From Nitrospiraceae bacterium (GTDB taxonomy: Bacteria; Nitrospirota_A; Leptospirillia; Leptospirillales; Leptospirillaceae): a stretch of DNA of 64,000 nt. Position 1 is the first letter of the stretch. Every line of letters begins with the position of its first letter. The stretch is from the NCBI GenBank assembly GCA_028064945.1, contig JAPTWQ010000010.1, forward strand, positions 9,170-73,169, read 5' to 3'. Of the stretch, positions 47,326 through 56,860 are shown in pieces. The position numbers and the translations under genes are program-made. The notes under the pieces are model-generated. The model was given only the letters and a program-made list of their open reading frames with translations. It made no database searches and was not told where the DNA came from.

Positions 47326-48137
47326 TATGCGTCCGTTCTCATAACGGGATCGCACACCCGTTTTTCGAGAGAAAAGATCCATTCGATCCATTTCTCCAGA
47401 CCGGCTCCCGATTTGGCGGACACCTCGAGGATCGTTGCCTCGGGATTGATCGCCCGGATGTAGTTCAGCGCCATCTCCCGATCGAAGTCGAGATGAGGAA
47501 GGAGGTCGGTCTTTGTCATGAGGACGAGATCGGCCAGCTGGAACATCTGGGGATACTTGATGGGCTTGTCCTCTCCTTCGGTGACGGAGAAAAGGACAAC
47601 CCTGGCCGACTCTCCCAGATCAAAAAGAGCGGGACAGACGAGATTGCCGATATTTTCGATGAAGAGAACCAGCCCGGGAGAAAGAGGAAGATCCCGGGAG
47701 GCGTGACCGATCTGATGGGCGTCGAGGTGGCACCCTTTTCCCGTGTTGATCTGGATTGCCGGAATTCCCAGCTGTCTGATCCGGTCGCTATCCCTGCTTG
47801 TTGCTTGGTCTCCCTCGATGACGGCCAGTGGGAAGGACTGACTTCCTGCCCGGGACCGTCTCTCGAGTGCCAGAACGGTCTGTTCTATGAGGGTTGTTTT
47901 TCCGGTTCCGGGGCTCGAGAGAATATTTAGAGGCAGAATTCTTTTTTCCTGGAAGAAACGCCGGTTTTCAGCAGCCAGCCGGTTGTTGGCGGCGAGAACG
48001 TCCTGTTCCAGGCTGATGCGACGGGTTGTGGAGTGGAGATTGGAAGAAGTGGAGTGATTTCGATGATCATGGCTATGGCCATCATGTTCATGGGAATGGC
48101 TCTCATTGGATGAGGCGCAGCCGCAATCGATACACAT
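47325..48137 (-). CDS. hypB: GTP-dependent nickel-insertion protein HypB
   Basis: 270 residues from ATG 48137, preceded by AAGGGGG. The N-terminal MCIDCGC motif is the high-affinity nickel site, followed by a His-rich run (residues ~16-30) that can store nickel. The GTPase P-loop is SSPGTGKTT, with IENIGNLVCPA containing the switch cysteine. Works with HypA, encoded upstream. Confidence 0.94.
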   Translation of the reverse strand: MCIDCGCASSNESHSHEHDGHSHDHRNHSTSSNLHSTTRRISLEQDVLAANNRLAAENRRFFQEKRILPLNILSSPGTGKTTLIEQTVLALERRSRAGSQSFPLAVIEGDQATSRDSDRIRQLGIPAIQINTGKGCHLDAHQIGHASRDLPLSPGLVLFIENIGNLVCPALFDLGESARVVLFSVTEGEDKPIKYPQMFQLADLVLMTKTDLLPHLDFDREMALNYIRAINPEATILEVSAKSGAGLEKWIEWIFSLEKRVCDPVMRTDA

Positions 48138-48216
48138 AAAGCCCCCTTGTGTCTTCAGCAACACATGATCTGATCAGCCAGTACTATGGGTGCGAATGCA
48201 CCCGGTGAACGCATTT

Positions 48217-48558
48217 TTACAGGACCACAAGTTCCACGACCATGAATTCCATTCCACCGGTTGGTGTGACAGCGCTTTTTCCGCAATACGGACAGCTTCG
48301 GAAGGGATCCCTGAGCGGAACGGTCCGTTCGCAGGTGAAGCACCAGCCTGATCCGGGGGGTTCGATGATATCCATTTTCGCCCCTTCTGCGAGGGTCCCT
48401 TTCGTGGCAAACTCAAAGCCCTGGCGGAGGGCCGGAATCGATACCCCGGACAGTTCTCCCACTTTCAGAACGATCTTCTGAACCCGGTTGAAGGCGTCGA
48501 GTAAGGCCCGCTCCTCCAATAGCTCTAGAAGGCTTGTTGCAAGTGATAGTTCATGCAT
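48217..48558 (-). CDS. hypA: Nickel metallochaperone HypA
   Basis: 113 residues. Begins MHELSLA, with His2 as a nickel ligand. Structural zinc cysteines are two CxxC pairs (CFTC and CPYC). The gene lies 18 bases after the HupK-like gene and 79 before hypB. Confidence 0.95.
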   Translation of the reverse strand: MHELSLATSLLELLEERALLDAFNRVQKIVLKVGELSGVSIPALRQGFEFATKGTLAEGAKMDIIEPPGSGWCFTCERTVPLRDPFRSCPYCGKSAVTPTGGMEFMVVELVVL

Positions 48559-48576
48559 TTTTCCGTCCTCCCGTCT

Positions 48577-49749
48577 TCACCTCTCCGGCAAGCGGACCGG
48601 GGTGCAGGGGTCGAAGATCCATAACGCCTGATCGAGGCTTGTCCAGAATTCATTCGTTTCACCCGATTCTTCGCAGGGTCCGGAGAGTCCATGCCAGTTG
48701 TTGACCCATCTTTTAAAAGGTCCTCCCTCCGGATGAAAGGTCCATTCGGTCGGGGCGAGGATCCGGTAGATCCCGGTCTGTCCGTTGCGGACAGTCGCCA
48801 GGTGGACGAGAACCCCACGGGCTGTTTCAGCCCACGCCAGGCCGGTCCCGGGGGCTGTGGATTCTGAGGCAATTCCGAAGAGAAGGCTTTTCTCGGCCAT
48901 CCGGGGACCTTCTGCTGCCCATGAGGCGAGTTCAAGAAGCCGGGATGCGAGACGGGCGGCAAGAGGACGCTCTGTATCCAGGCTGATGACCAGTGGATGG
49001 GAGCTCATTCTGGATTTGGGTCCGGTCTCATGAAAAACTCCCCTAAGATGAGGGTGGGTCAGGAAGTGAACATTGTGGAGACTGTCCATAATGACCTCCC
49101 GGGTCTCCATGATCCTCTGTGTTGTCATTTCCGGAAAAAAAACATTCTTCATTCGTTTTTCTTTGAAAAGCTCCCGGGCCAGAAGGGAGACCGGAGTGTT
49201 TTTTCCACTTTGCGCCCATTGGTCCCATTGTTCAGGCGAATCCATTTCCATGAAGCGGGAGGATGGACCTCCGAAAACAGAACGTTCGCTTATCTCCCGG
49301 AAAGCTCTCCAGAAGGGTGTGTCGGGATTTTCGTCGGGTACCCCGTTGGCCAGCCCCCGAAAATCGTCGAAGTTCCAGCCGCTTGGAGAAAAAGAGGTCC
49401 CAGGGAGAGTCAGGACGGTTCTGAGCGACTCGAGAAGACTTTCTTTCAGGACCATCCATTCGGCTTTTCTTCGCTCGTTTGGAAGGATGGGCCGTGACTG
49501 GGCACAGCATAAAGCTTCCCGGGCCAAGGTGGTCTGGGCCATGCGACAAAGGGTGAAGAGAAATCCCACCCGGGCGAGGCTCTTCCCGGCATCAATGCCC
49601 TCAAGAAGTTTCAGATGGGAAAGGTTCCTGGGAACAATCCCGATCCTCCCCGAAGGCCCGCCCGGGTCACTCTCCAGACAAAGCTCGATCAGTCCGGGGG
49701 GAGCTTTTGGAGTTTTGATCGGTCTCAAGAAAGGTCCGATGCGATCCAT
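48577..49749 (-). CDS. hupK: HupK/HoxV-like hydrogenase assembly protein
   Basis: 390 residues. A divergent relative of the NiFe large subunit without the N-terminal CxxC, but with a FDPCTPV sequence near the C terminus that mimics DPCxxC. HupK/HoxV proteins act as a scaffold for cofactor transfer to the large subunit of membrane-bound hydrogenases. ATG 49749 has GAGGAA upstream and overlaps hupH by 25 bases. Confidence 0.78.
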   Translation of the reverse strand: MDRIGPFLRPIKTPKAPPGLIELCLESDPGGPSGRIGIVPRNLSHLKLLEGIDAGKSLARVGFLFTLCRMAQTTLAREALCCAQSRPILPNERRKAEWMVLKESLLESLRTVLTLPGTSFSPSGWNFDDFRGLANGVPDENPDTPFWRAFREISERSVFGGPSSRFMEMDSPEQWDQWAQSGKNTPVSLLARELFKEKRMKNVFFPEMTTQRIMETREVIMDSLHNVHFLTHPHLRGVFHETGPKSRMSSHPLVISLDTERPLAARLASRLLELASWAAEGPRMAEKSLLFGIASESTAPGTGLAWAETARGVLVHLATVRNGQTGIYRILAPTEWTFHPEGGPFKRWVNNWHGLSGPCEESGETNEFWTSLDQALWIFDPCTPVRLPER

Positions 49750-50531
49750 TTGAGAAATTCCTCATATTGGAGAAGACCATCGGTCATGTCCTCCCCTGTC
49801 GCCGCAACCTCATCCGGAACGTCCGTCACACAAATGGCATCGAGAAGCAGGATTCCTTCCGGATTTTTGTAGAGGACCCTCCATAGACCCGGAAAAGCAG
49901 TCGAATGGATCTGGCAGGCTCCGTACCCCCTGGAGACCAGAGAGATCCGGTCTTCTTTCAAGAGCCGGTCGATCCATTCGGCATCTGCTTCAGACAGGGG
50001 AAGCTTGTTCAGAAAGATTTTATGGGCCCCCTTTCGGGGGGAATGGTTTTCAAGATGCCATGCCAACTCGCCCAGGAGTGGACGAGCATTCATGAGATGG
50101 GGAAAGAGGTGCTTGAGTGGGCCTTCATAACGCTCGTCCGGGACGAGGCCGGGCGCCACGACCGGTTTTGTGCGGAGAATCCGGGGAGATCTTCCCACCT
50201 CAATTTCCGAAAGGACCACTCCGTTCGAAGACCCCTCCGGACTGTTTCCCAGAAGCCATAGACCTGGATAGTTTGATTCCCGGACATGGAGTGCCTTGCC
50301 TTTTTTTTCCGGATCGTCCGAAAGAATCCTCCCGGAGATCTCTCCTTCTCCCAAGAGTTCGACAAGGTGGCCGCATTCTTCCGGCGTGAGGGATTCAAGG
50401 GATAACCCATAGCTTTCATCGGGGTGTTCGATGGCTTTTGCCAGCAGATCTTGAATGGCGACCATGGATTCGTAAAGTCTGGGGGTGATGCGTGTGTGTT
50501 CCGGAATGTCCGGAGAGGAGGTCATGCTCAT
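49725..50531 (-). CDS. hupH: Hydrogenase expression/formation protein HupH (HyaF-like)
   Basis: 268 residues with two HupH_C-type modules (about 90-135 and 200-262, each with a SRGYG/IHST or related motif). HupH/HyaF/HoxQ proteins help fold the small subunit of uptake hydrogenases, including its Fe-S clusters. It overlaps hupF by four bases. Confidence 0.85.
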   Translation of the reverse strand: MSMTSSPDIPEHTRITPRLYESMVAIQDLLAKAIEHPDESYGLSLESLTPEECGHLVELLGEGEISGRILSDDPEKKGKALHVRESNYPGLWLLGNSPEGSSNGVVLSEIEVGRSPRILRTKPVVAPGLVPDERYEGPLKHLFPHLMNARPLLGELAWHLENHSPRKGAHKIFLNKLPLSEADAEWIDRLLKEDRISLVSRGYGACQIHSTAFPGLWRVLYKNPEGILLLDAICVTDVPDEVAATGEDMTDGLLQYEEFLKWIASDLS

Positions 50532-50836
50532 GGGTTTTCTCCATCGGTGAGTCCATTGGCCGCTCCGGAGGAGCGGGAAGGGATGTCCGGAAAAAAGCGC
50601 TCAAAGTCAGTCTCCCCGGCAAATGCCGCCTCAAGGGCGTCCAGGGCAAGATTGATCTCCATTGCCTCATCCTCCGTCAGAACCTGGCGGGCCTGACCCA
50701 GAAAGGCCATGACCCATGTTCCCGGCGTCTGAGCTCCGACCAGGGCCATCTGAATGGATCGGATTTCCCCACGACCCTCGCATTTCGAAAGGAAAGGGTG
50801 GGACTCAAGAACCCTCATGGGCACTCCTAGGCACAT
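50528..50836 (-). CDS. hupF: HupF/HoxL, HypC-family chaperone for the uptake hydrogenase
   Basis: 102 residues. Starts MCLGVPMRV, the HypC family hallmark with Cys2, and has an extended C terminus typical of HupF. HupF protects the large subunit, especially under oxygen. It overlaps hupD by 10 bases. Confidence 0.9.
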   Translation of the reverse strand: MCLGVPMRVLESHPFLSKCEGRGEIRSIQMALVGAQTPGTWVMAFLGQARQVLTEDEAMEINLALDALEAAFAGETDFERFFPDIPSRSSGAANGLTDGENP

Positions 50837-51399
50837 GGGAATGTTCTCCGGTCGGATATGGTCATGTGAATAGGGTCGGGAGAGATCCTGTCAAAGGGAA
50901 TCTCTTTCCCGGGAGACAGGACGAGCCCCCATTCAGCGAGGATCTCCGCTCCTTTTTCCAGAATAAGGGGAATCTGTCCTTCTACCAGAGCGGTGAGTGA
51001 TCCACCGAATTCATCCCATTCCAATGGCTGCACTCCGACCAGGGCCATTTCCCTCGGAGATGATCCAAGGAGGTCGCACAGGATCAGCACCTCCTGGAAG
51101 CCGGTTTGATGAAGGCTCATCTTGCCTGAGTGAAGGTAAGCCGGGACCTCTTCATTTCGGCGCACAACAATGGATCCGGGCTCTTGTTGAAAGTCCACGG
51201 CATCAAAGATCAGGAGACGGTCGGTTTCCTGGATGAACGGGGTGAGTGAAAGCCCCTGGGTTCCTCCGTCCATGATGGTGACTCCCTCGGGAAGATGAAA
51301 CTGTTCCTGAAAGGCCCAGACGGCCCGGACGCCCAACCCCTCGTCTCCCCACAGGAGGTTTCCAATCCCCAGAATCAATGTTTTTGGGAGACTCTCCAT
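50827..51399 (-). CDS. hupD: Hydrogenase maturation endopeptidase (HyaD/HupD)
   Basis: 190 residues from ATG 51399; the longer open frame to 51606 overlaps the cytochrome gene and is not real. It removes the C-terminal tail of the large subunit after nickel insertion. The metal-binding residues are in GIGNLLWGDEG (Glu), the FDAVDF segment (Asp) and SLHQTGF (His). Confidence 0.93.
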   Translation of the reverse strand: MESLPKTLILGIGNLLWGDEGLGVRAVWAFQEQFHLPEGVTIMDGGTQGLSLTPFIQETDRLLIFDAVDFQQEPGSIVVRRNEEVPAYLHSGKMSLHQTGFQEVLILCDLLGSSPREMALVGVQPLEWDEFGGSLTALVEGQIPLILEKGAEILAEWGLVLSPGKEIPFDRISPDPIHMTISDRRTFPCA

Positions 51400-51407
51400 T
51401 TTTCCGG

Positions 51408-52109
51408 TCACTTTCTGAAGAACCGGAAACCGCTGATCATGGTCCCGACCGAGGTCTGACGTCCCACAATGTCTTCCCTGATCGCCATGTAGATATGTCC
51501 CAAAACAAAGACCAGAATAAACCACATGCCGAGGTGGTGGAGTGTTCTCAAATCTTGGGGCTGTCCAACTAGGGGAGTGATCCAGCCAAACAATCGATCG
51601 GCCCATGAACCTGCTCCGAGTCCCTCTGCGTACATCGCCCCGCCTGTACCGATCATCACAAGGGAGCCGAGTACGAAAAAGACAAACATGGCCGACTGGG
51701 CCACGGGATTGTGTCCATAGTATTTCCTTGGACTCTTTTCCAGAAAGAAGATCCAGCGGATTTCACGGGACAGATCCTTCCACCATTCGCCGCTTGTTAC
51801 CGGGATGCGGAAAAGTTCCCGGGAATAGGTGTTTCCGATGAAGCTCCATAAAAACCGGATGAGAAATCCCCCGCCGAAGAGATAGGCTGCGACAAAATGG
51901 GAGAACCGGATGTCTCCCATCAGGAAATGATGGCTTGCCTCGCCCATGAGACTTGGAAACGGGTGGGCGATTAGATAACCGCTCACCGCCAGGACGAGGA
52001 TCGATCCGGCATTGATCCAGTGCCAAATTCGGACCGGAGCTTCATAGATGTAGTGGACCCCTTCATCGTTTTCCGGAGCCACCGTGGAAACTTCGACCTC
52101 GTACCCCAT
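51408..52109 (-). CDS. hupC: Ni/Fe-hydrogenase b-type cytochrome subunit
   Basis: 233 residues, four membrane helices. Passes electrons from the small subunit to quinone and anchors the enzyme. Candidate haem ligands are the histidines in RIWHWIN, RFSHFVA, LHHLGMW and VLGHIYM, the HyaC/HupC pattern. The gene follows hupL by 23 bases. Confidence 0.94.
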   Translation of the reverse strand: MGYEVEVSTVAPENDEGVHYIYEAPVRIWHWINAGSILVLAVSGYLIAHPFPSLMGEASHHFLMGDIRFSHFVAAYLFGGGFLIRFLWSFIGNTYSRELFRIPVTSGEWWKDLSREIRWIFFLEKSPRKYYGHNPVAQSAMFVFFVLGSLVMIGTGGAMYAEGLGAGSWADRLFGWITPLVGQPQDLRTLHHLGMWFILVFVLGHIYMAIREDIVGRQTSVGTMISGFRFFRK

Positions 52110-52132
52110 ATTCTTCCTCCATGTCCGGATTT

Positions 52133-53926
52133 TTACCGGACTTTCACACTGTGAAGAGGTTTCCCCTCTGGCCCGAGGATATGAGTGGAGCAGGCCAGGC
52201 AGGGATCGAAGCTGTGGAGTGTCCTGAGTATCTCAAGAGGCTGTTTCGGATCGGCGAGAGGGGTGTTCATAAGGGCGGCCTCGAACGCGCCGATCTGTCC
52301 CTTGGGGTCACGTGGAGATCCGTTCCAGGTGGTGGGAACGACCGCCTGATAGTTTTCGATTTTCCCCTCCCTGATCCGGATCCAGTGGCCGAGGGCGCCT
52401 CTCGGAGCCTCCGCGAATCCAACCCCCTTGCACTCTTTTGGCCAAGTCCGGGGTTCCCACTTCTCCGTATTGGCGGTCGCTGTATTTCCAGCGCGGATAT
52501 TGTCCATCAGACGTTTATGGAAATAGCGCATCTTGTGGGCCGACCAGGAGGCTTCAAGACCCCGTGCCGCCGTTCGGCCGAGCGTTGAAAAAAGGGCGCT
52601 CACGGGAAGTCCAAGCGAACTCAGGAGTTTGTCGACCGGCTCCTTGAATTCCGGTTTTTTTTGGGCGTATCCGATGATCCATCTGGCCAATGGGCCCACT
52701 TCCATGGCATGGCCGTTCCATCTCGGGGCCTTGATGAAGGAGTACTTACCTTCCTCGTCCAGCTCCTTGATGTCGGTCGGTGTTCCCTTGGCGTTTTTCC
52801 CCAGAATATAGTTCGGATCGGTGATGCCGTCCCAGGGATGGATTCCTCTGGTTTCATCCGGGTACCGGTACCAGGAGTGGACGACAAACTCTTCGATCTC
52901 GGTGGGGTTTTTGAGGTCCACCGGATGGACGGTGGAGAGGTCTCCACCGATGATCGCTCCGCGGGGAAGAAGAAGGTTTCGGGGAGAGTAATCATTCGGG
53001 TGGTCCGGAAACTCTCCGTAGGACATGACATTCTGGCTCGACAGGCCTCCTCCGTACAGCCAGTCCTTATAGTAGGACGCGATGGCGACCAGGTCCGGAA
53101 TGTAGACCTGATCGATGAACGTGATGGTCCTCTCGATGATCTGGGAGACATAGTTCAATCGTTCCATGTTGAGCGGTGCTCCCGCCGAAAGATCTCCGTC
53201 GATATTGATCGCGCAGGGAACGCCGCCAACCAGCCAGTTGGGATGGGGATTTTTTCCTCCGAAAATCGTGTGGATCTTGACGATTTCCTTCTGGAAATCC
53301 AGTGCTTCAAGATAGTGGGTCACCGCGAGCAGATTGACCTCTGCCGGAAGTTTGTAGGAGGGATTCCCCCAGTAGCCGTTCATGAAGGGGCCTAGTTGTC
53401 CGGATTCGACGAATTTTTTGAGCCGGTTCTGGACATCCCGGAAATATCCGGGTGACGAGTTGGGCCAACGGGAGATCTTTTGGGCGATTGCCGAGGTTTG
53501 TCTGGGGTCTGCCTTCAGGGCATTGGGCACATCGACCCAGTCCATGGCGTGGAGGTGGTAGAAGTGGACCAGATGATCCTGAACCATGAGAGTCAGATGC
53601 ATGAGATTCCTGATGATGTTGGCATTGTCGGGAATGGTGATTCCCAGGGCATCTTCGACCGTCCGGACGGAGACGAGGGCATGGACTCCGGTACAAACGC
53701 CGCAGATCCTTTGGGTGAAGGCCCAGGCGTCCCGGGGATCTCTCCCTTTAAGGATGGTCTCGATTCCTCGCCACATTGTTCCGGAACTGACCGCATTTCT
53801 GATGATGTTGTTGCTGTCAAGATTCACTTCACAGCGAAGATGTCCCTCGATTCTTGTAACAGGGTCAACCACCACCCTTCGTCCGGAATTGTCCATCCGG
53901 AAACCTTGTGTTTCATAGACGCTCAT
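52133..53926 (-). CDS. hupL: [NiFe] uptake hydrogenase large subunit
   Basis: 597 residues. Oxidises H2 at the NiFe(CN)2CO site. Nickel ligands are C75 and C78 (RICGVC) and C576 and C579 (DPCLACSTH). The last 15 residues after H582 are the tail removed by HupD. The four-base overlap with hupS couples the two subunits. Length and motifs match group 1 membrane-bound enzymes. Confidence 0.96.
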   Translation of the reverse strand: MSVYETQGFRMDNSGRRVVVDPVTRIEGHLRCEVNLDSNNIIRNAVSSGTMWRGIETILKGRDPRDAWAFTQRICGVCTGVHALVSVRTVEDALGITIPDNANIIRNLMHLTLMVQDHLVHFYHLHAMDWVDVPNALKADPRQTSAIAQKISRWPNSSPGYFRDVQNRLKKFVESGQLGPFMNGYWGNPSYKLPAEVNLLAVTHYLEALDFQKEIVKIHTIFGGKNPHPNWLVGGVPCAINIDGDLSAGAPLNMERLNYVSQIIERTITFIDQVYIPDLVAIASYYKDWLYGGGLSSQNVMSYGEFPDHPNDYSPRNLLLPRGAIIGGDLSTVHPVDLKNPTEIEEFVVHSWYRYPDETRGIHPWDGITDPNYILGKNAKGTPTDIKELDEEGKYSFIKAPRWNGHAMEVGPLARWIIGYAQKKPEFKEPVDKLLSSLGLPVSALFSTLGRTAARGLEASWSAHKMRYFHKRLMDNIRAGNTATANTEKWEPRTWPKECKGVGFAEAPRGALGHWIRIREGKIENYQAVVPTTWNGSPRDPKGQIGAFEAALMNTPLADPKQPLEILRTLHSFDPCLACSTHILGPEGKPLHSVKVR

Positions 53927-55068
53927 TCTTTCGTCTCCTTCTGAGGCAAGTTCGGTGCCTGATCCTTGCCGGCTGCTTCGGATCGGGAAGCCTTCGTTTT
54001 TCCGGATTCGTGACCTCCGCCGGATTTTTGAATGCCTGTGAGGAGAGCGTGGGCGGCAACACCTGCTCCCGCGACACCAAGGGTGGTGAGCCCGATCGTG
54101 TCGGCGTCAGCCTCTACACCAAATCCTTCAAGGTTTGAAAGATGTTTGTAGAATGGGCCCTTGTCCCAGAAATCCTTTTCGGAGCAACCGATGCATCCGT
54201 GTCCGGACTTGATGGGAAAAGAGACCCCATTATTCCACCCTGTGGTCGAGCAGGCATTGTAGGTCACCGGCCCCTTGCAACCCATTTTGTAAAGGCAATA
54301 TCCCTTGCGGGCTCCCTCGTCGTCCCAGTGTTCGACGTATTGCCCGGCATCGTAGTTGGGGCGACGGTAGCACTTGTCGTGGATTCTCTGGCTGTAAAAC
54401 ATTTTGGGACGTCCCTCACGGTCGAGCTCAGGGAGTCTGCCAAAGGTGGTGATATAGGTGATGACTCCGGTCATCACCTCGGCGATCGGAGGACATCCCG
54501 GAATCTTGATGACCTGCCTGTCGGTCAGGATTTCATGAATGGGGGTTGCCTGGGTGGGGTTGGGTTTGGCCGCCTGAACGCATCCCCACGAGGCGCAGGA
54601 TCCCCATGCGATCACTGCCTTGGCCTTGGATGCGACTCTTCTCAACTGCTCCACAAACGGTTTTCCGCCGACAATGCAGTACATTCCGTCTTCGTTCATG
54701 GGCGGATTGCCCTCGACGGCGAGGATGTATTCCCCCGGGTGCTTCTTCATCACGCTTTCAAGGCAGTCTTCAGCTTCATGTCCCGCTGCAGCCATCAGAG
54801 TGTCATCATAGTCAAGGGAGATCATCGAGAGGATCACATCCTTCGCCAGCGGATGCGATGAACGGATGAAGGATTCGCTGCAGCAGGTGCACTCAAGACC
54901 ATGGAGCCAGAGGACCGGAACTCTGGGCATGGTCTCGAGCGCACTGGCAATGACCGGGACAAATGATGGTGCGAGTGACATTCCCGCCGCCATGAGACTG
55001 CAAAATTTGATAAAGCTTCTTCGGGTGATTCCCTGACTTTTCATCACTTCATAAACGGTTTCGGGCAT
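53923..55068 (-). CDS. hupS: [NiFe] uptake hydrogenase small subunit, oxygen-tolerant type
   Basis: 381 residues. A Tat signal (TRRSFIKF, residues 15-22) exports the enzyme to the periplasm. The proximal cluster has the six-cysteine set: C60, C62, C63 (ECTCCSES), C158, C163 (GSCASWGC) and C192 (GCPP). C62 and C163 are the two extra cysteines found in oxygen-tolerant group 1d enzymes with a [4Fe-3S] cluster. Distal ligands H230, C233, C258, C264 and medial C273, C292, C295 follow. A C-terminal helix (about 324-346) anchors it, followed by a Lys-rich tail. First gene of the operon. Confidence 0.95.
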   Translation of the reverse strand: MPETVYEVMKSQGITRRSFIKFCSLMAAGMSLAPSFVPVIASALETMPRVPVLWLHGLECTCCSESFIRSSHPLAKDVILSMISLDYDDTLMAAAGHEAEDCLESVMKKHPGEYILAVEGNPPMNEDGMYCIVGGKPFVEQLRRVASKAKAVIAWGSCASWGCVQAAKPNPTQATPIHEILTDRQVIKIPGCPPIAEVMTGVITYITTFGRLPELDREGRPKMFYSQRIHDKCYRRPNYDAGQYVEHWDDEGARKGYCLYKMGCKGPVTYNACSTTGWNNGVSFPIKSGHGCIGCSEKDFWDKGPFYKHLSNLEGFGVEADADTIGLTTLGVAGAGVAAHALLTGIQKSGGGHESGKTKASRSEAAGKDQAPNLPQKETKE

Positions 55069-55416
55069 GAGACCTCCTTTGGGAAGGATAGACTTGAAGG
55101 ACCCGGTAGACCATGGGACGGAGTTCAGGCTTTTGGTCTTCAGGATTCTTTATAAAATGATTTTGGAATGGATCCTGGGGTCTTGTGCATTGGTGCAGGG
55201 CTTCTTTGCCGGCAATCGACTATTGGGGAAACCGACAGCGGCGTCGGAGGGGAAAAAGAGAAGAAGAAATCAGAGAAGAGATACCGTTCAAGAATATAAT
55301 CTCAGGATGGAGAGATTACAAGGGGTTTTTGCGCTCAACAGGAGTTCATGAAATCCATGGCATTTTTTCCAGTCTGGTTCTGGCAGAGGCTTTTTTCTAT
55401 TTAGGGTAGACGTTTC
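55069..55416. other. Intergenic region upstream of the hydrogenase operon
   Basis: About 350 bases between modC and hupS. It holds the putative promoter at 55293-55321 and AAAGGAGG just before hupS. I found no GG-N10-GC sigma-54 match on the minus strand. No gene seen. Confidence 0.5.
55293..55321 (-). promoter_or_regulatory. Putative sigma-70-type promoter of the hup/hyp operon
   Basis: On the minus strand TTGTAA (-35, four of six matches) is followed after 17 bases by TATATT (-10, five of six). It would leave a leader of about 215 bases before hupS. Confidence 0.35.
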
Positions 55417-56178
55417 CTATTGGTTTCGGAGTGGTTTTTGCCACCATCCTGTCTTGTCTTCCGCCTCAGAGGTGGAAAACTCGGCCATTTCGTTGGCCAC
55501 GCAGGCCACCTCATCGGGAGAATGAGTGACCCATATCGCCGGAGTTCCCGTTTCGTCGAGAAGGTTCATGATCACGCTGGTCAAAACCCGTCTGGCCGCC
55601 GGATCGATGGCTGTCAGGGGCTCGTCGAGAAGGTAGAGGGAACAGGGTTTCAGAAACATCCGGGCCAGGGCGGCCTTTCGGGCTTGCCCTCCGGAGAGTT
55701 CTCCCACTTTTTTGTTCATGAGATCTTCGATCCCGAAAAGGGTCGACAGCCGTGTCAGCTCCCGATTGCGTTCTTTTGAGATCTTTCCGGTTCGTTTTAT
55801 TCCGGAAAAAAGGGAAAAAGCCAAGCGGGTTTTTTCTGGTCTGGCTGATTCCGCCGCAAAGACAAGGTTTTCCCGGATCGTCATGTGGGGAAAAAGACAG
55901 ATATTCTGCGGAAGGTAGGAAATGTCCCGCTGCTCTGTGGGGGCTTCGATTCCTTTTTGCCGGTCAAACCAGACAGAGTTTCCCATGACGATCGATCCGT
56001 CATCGGGGGAAAGAAGGCCGGCGAGCATGCGAAGGAAGGAGGTCTTTCCCGATCCGGAAGCGCCACAGACCCCAAGGAGATATTTTTGGCCGAGAGTGAT
56101 GGAACATCGAATCTCTAGCCTTGGGGATCCCGGTCTTCTGAGCAGAAGATCAACGTCGAGTGACTTCGATGGATTCAC
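55417..56178 (-). CDS. modC: Molybdate ABC transporter ATPase
   Basis: 253 residues. Powers molybdate import. Walker A GASGSGKTS, signature LSGGQARKAALAR, Walker B LYLLDEPL and the H-loop WVTHS are intact. It lacks the C-terminal TOBE (molybdate-binding) domain of full-length ModC. It overlaps modB by 29 bases. Placement between hydrogenase and nif genes fits supply of Mo for FeMo-cofactor. Confidence 0.88.
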   Translation of the reverse strand: MNPSKSLDVDLLLRRPGSPRLEIRCSITLGQKYLLGVCGASGSGKTSFLRMLAGLLSPDDGSIVMGNSVWFDRQKGIEAPTEQRDISYLPQNICLFPHMTIRENLVFAAESARPEKTRLAFSLFSGIKRTGKISKERNRELTRLSTLFGIEDLMNKKVGELSGGQARKAALARMFLKPCSLYLLDEPLTAIDPAARRVLTSVIMNLLDETGTPAIWVTHSPDEVACVANEMAEFSTSEAEDKTGWWQKPLRNQ

Positions 56179-56839
56179 GGGATGTTCCCTTTCGGCGTAT
56201 CAGGTTCAGCGCGGTGAGAGCCAGAAAGGAAAAGAGAAGAAGATAACCGATGGATTCCCAGGCGCTTTTGTCATTCATCGAGAGAAGATCGTCATAGGCT
56301 TTAAGGGACAGGGTTCGTGTCGATCCGGGGATATTTCCTCCCACCATCATGACGACCCCAAATTCTCCGACTGTGTGGGCGAATCCCAGTATCCAGCCTG
56401 TCCAGAGACCAGAAAGGGAAAGGGGAACGATAATCCGGAAAAAGGTTCTCGCCCGGCTGGCACCAAGCAGCCTGGCCATTTCAATGGTACTTTGGGGGAT
56501 TTGCCGAAAAGCCTGGGCCACTGGCTGGACGGCAAACGGAAGGCTGTAGAGGAGGGATGCGACAAGGAGGCCTTCGAAGGAGAAAGGAAGCGGGTGGCCC
56601 AGGATCTTTGCAAAAAACCCCCCAAACGGATTGTCCGGGCTGAAGACAACGAGAAGGAGATAGCCCAGGACGGCCGGGGGCAGCACCAGGGTGAGCGTCA
56701 GGATCGCCTCCCCCAGAGTGACCCAACGGCTTCCGGAATAAACGATCCACCATGCAAACGGGAGACTCGAGACGGTCAGTATGGTGGCGGTGAGAAGGGA
56801 AAGGGAGACCGTCACATAGAGAGCCGAATGGTTCATCAC
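56150..56839 (-). CDS. modB: Molybdate ABC transporter permease
   Basis: 229 residues, five membrane helices. The EAA-type loop appears as EMARLLGASRARTFFRIIVPLS, followed by the family GEFGVVMMVGG segment. Lies 21 bases after modA. Confidence 0.92.
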   Translation of the reverse strand: MMNHSALYVTVSLSLLTATILTVSSLPFAWWIVYSGSRWVTLGEAILTLTLVLPPAVLGYLLLVVFSPDNPFGGFFAKILGHPLPFSFEGLLVASLLYSLPFAVQPVAQAFRQIPQSTIEMARLLGASRARTFFRIIVPLSLSGLWTGWILGFAHTVGEFGVVMMVGGNIPGSTRTLSLKAYDDLLSMNDKSAWESIGYLLLFSFLALTALNLIRRKGTSRESIEVTRR

Positions 56840-56860
56840 AGCCTCCTTTTGGGAAATGGC

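Noticed and set aside
55069..55416. Sigma-54 promoter for the hydrogenase operon
   Set aside because: No GG-N10-GC on the minus strand; the closest (GGC...GCA) has 12 bases between.
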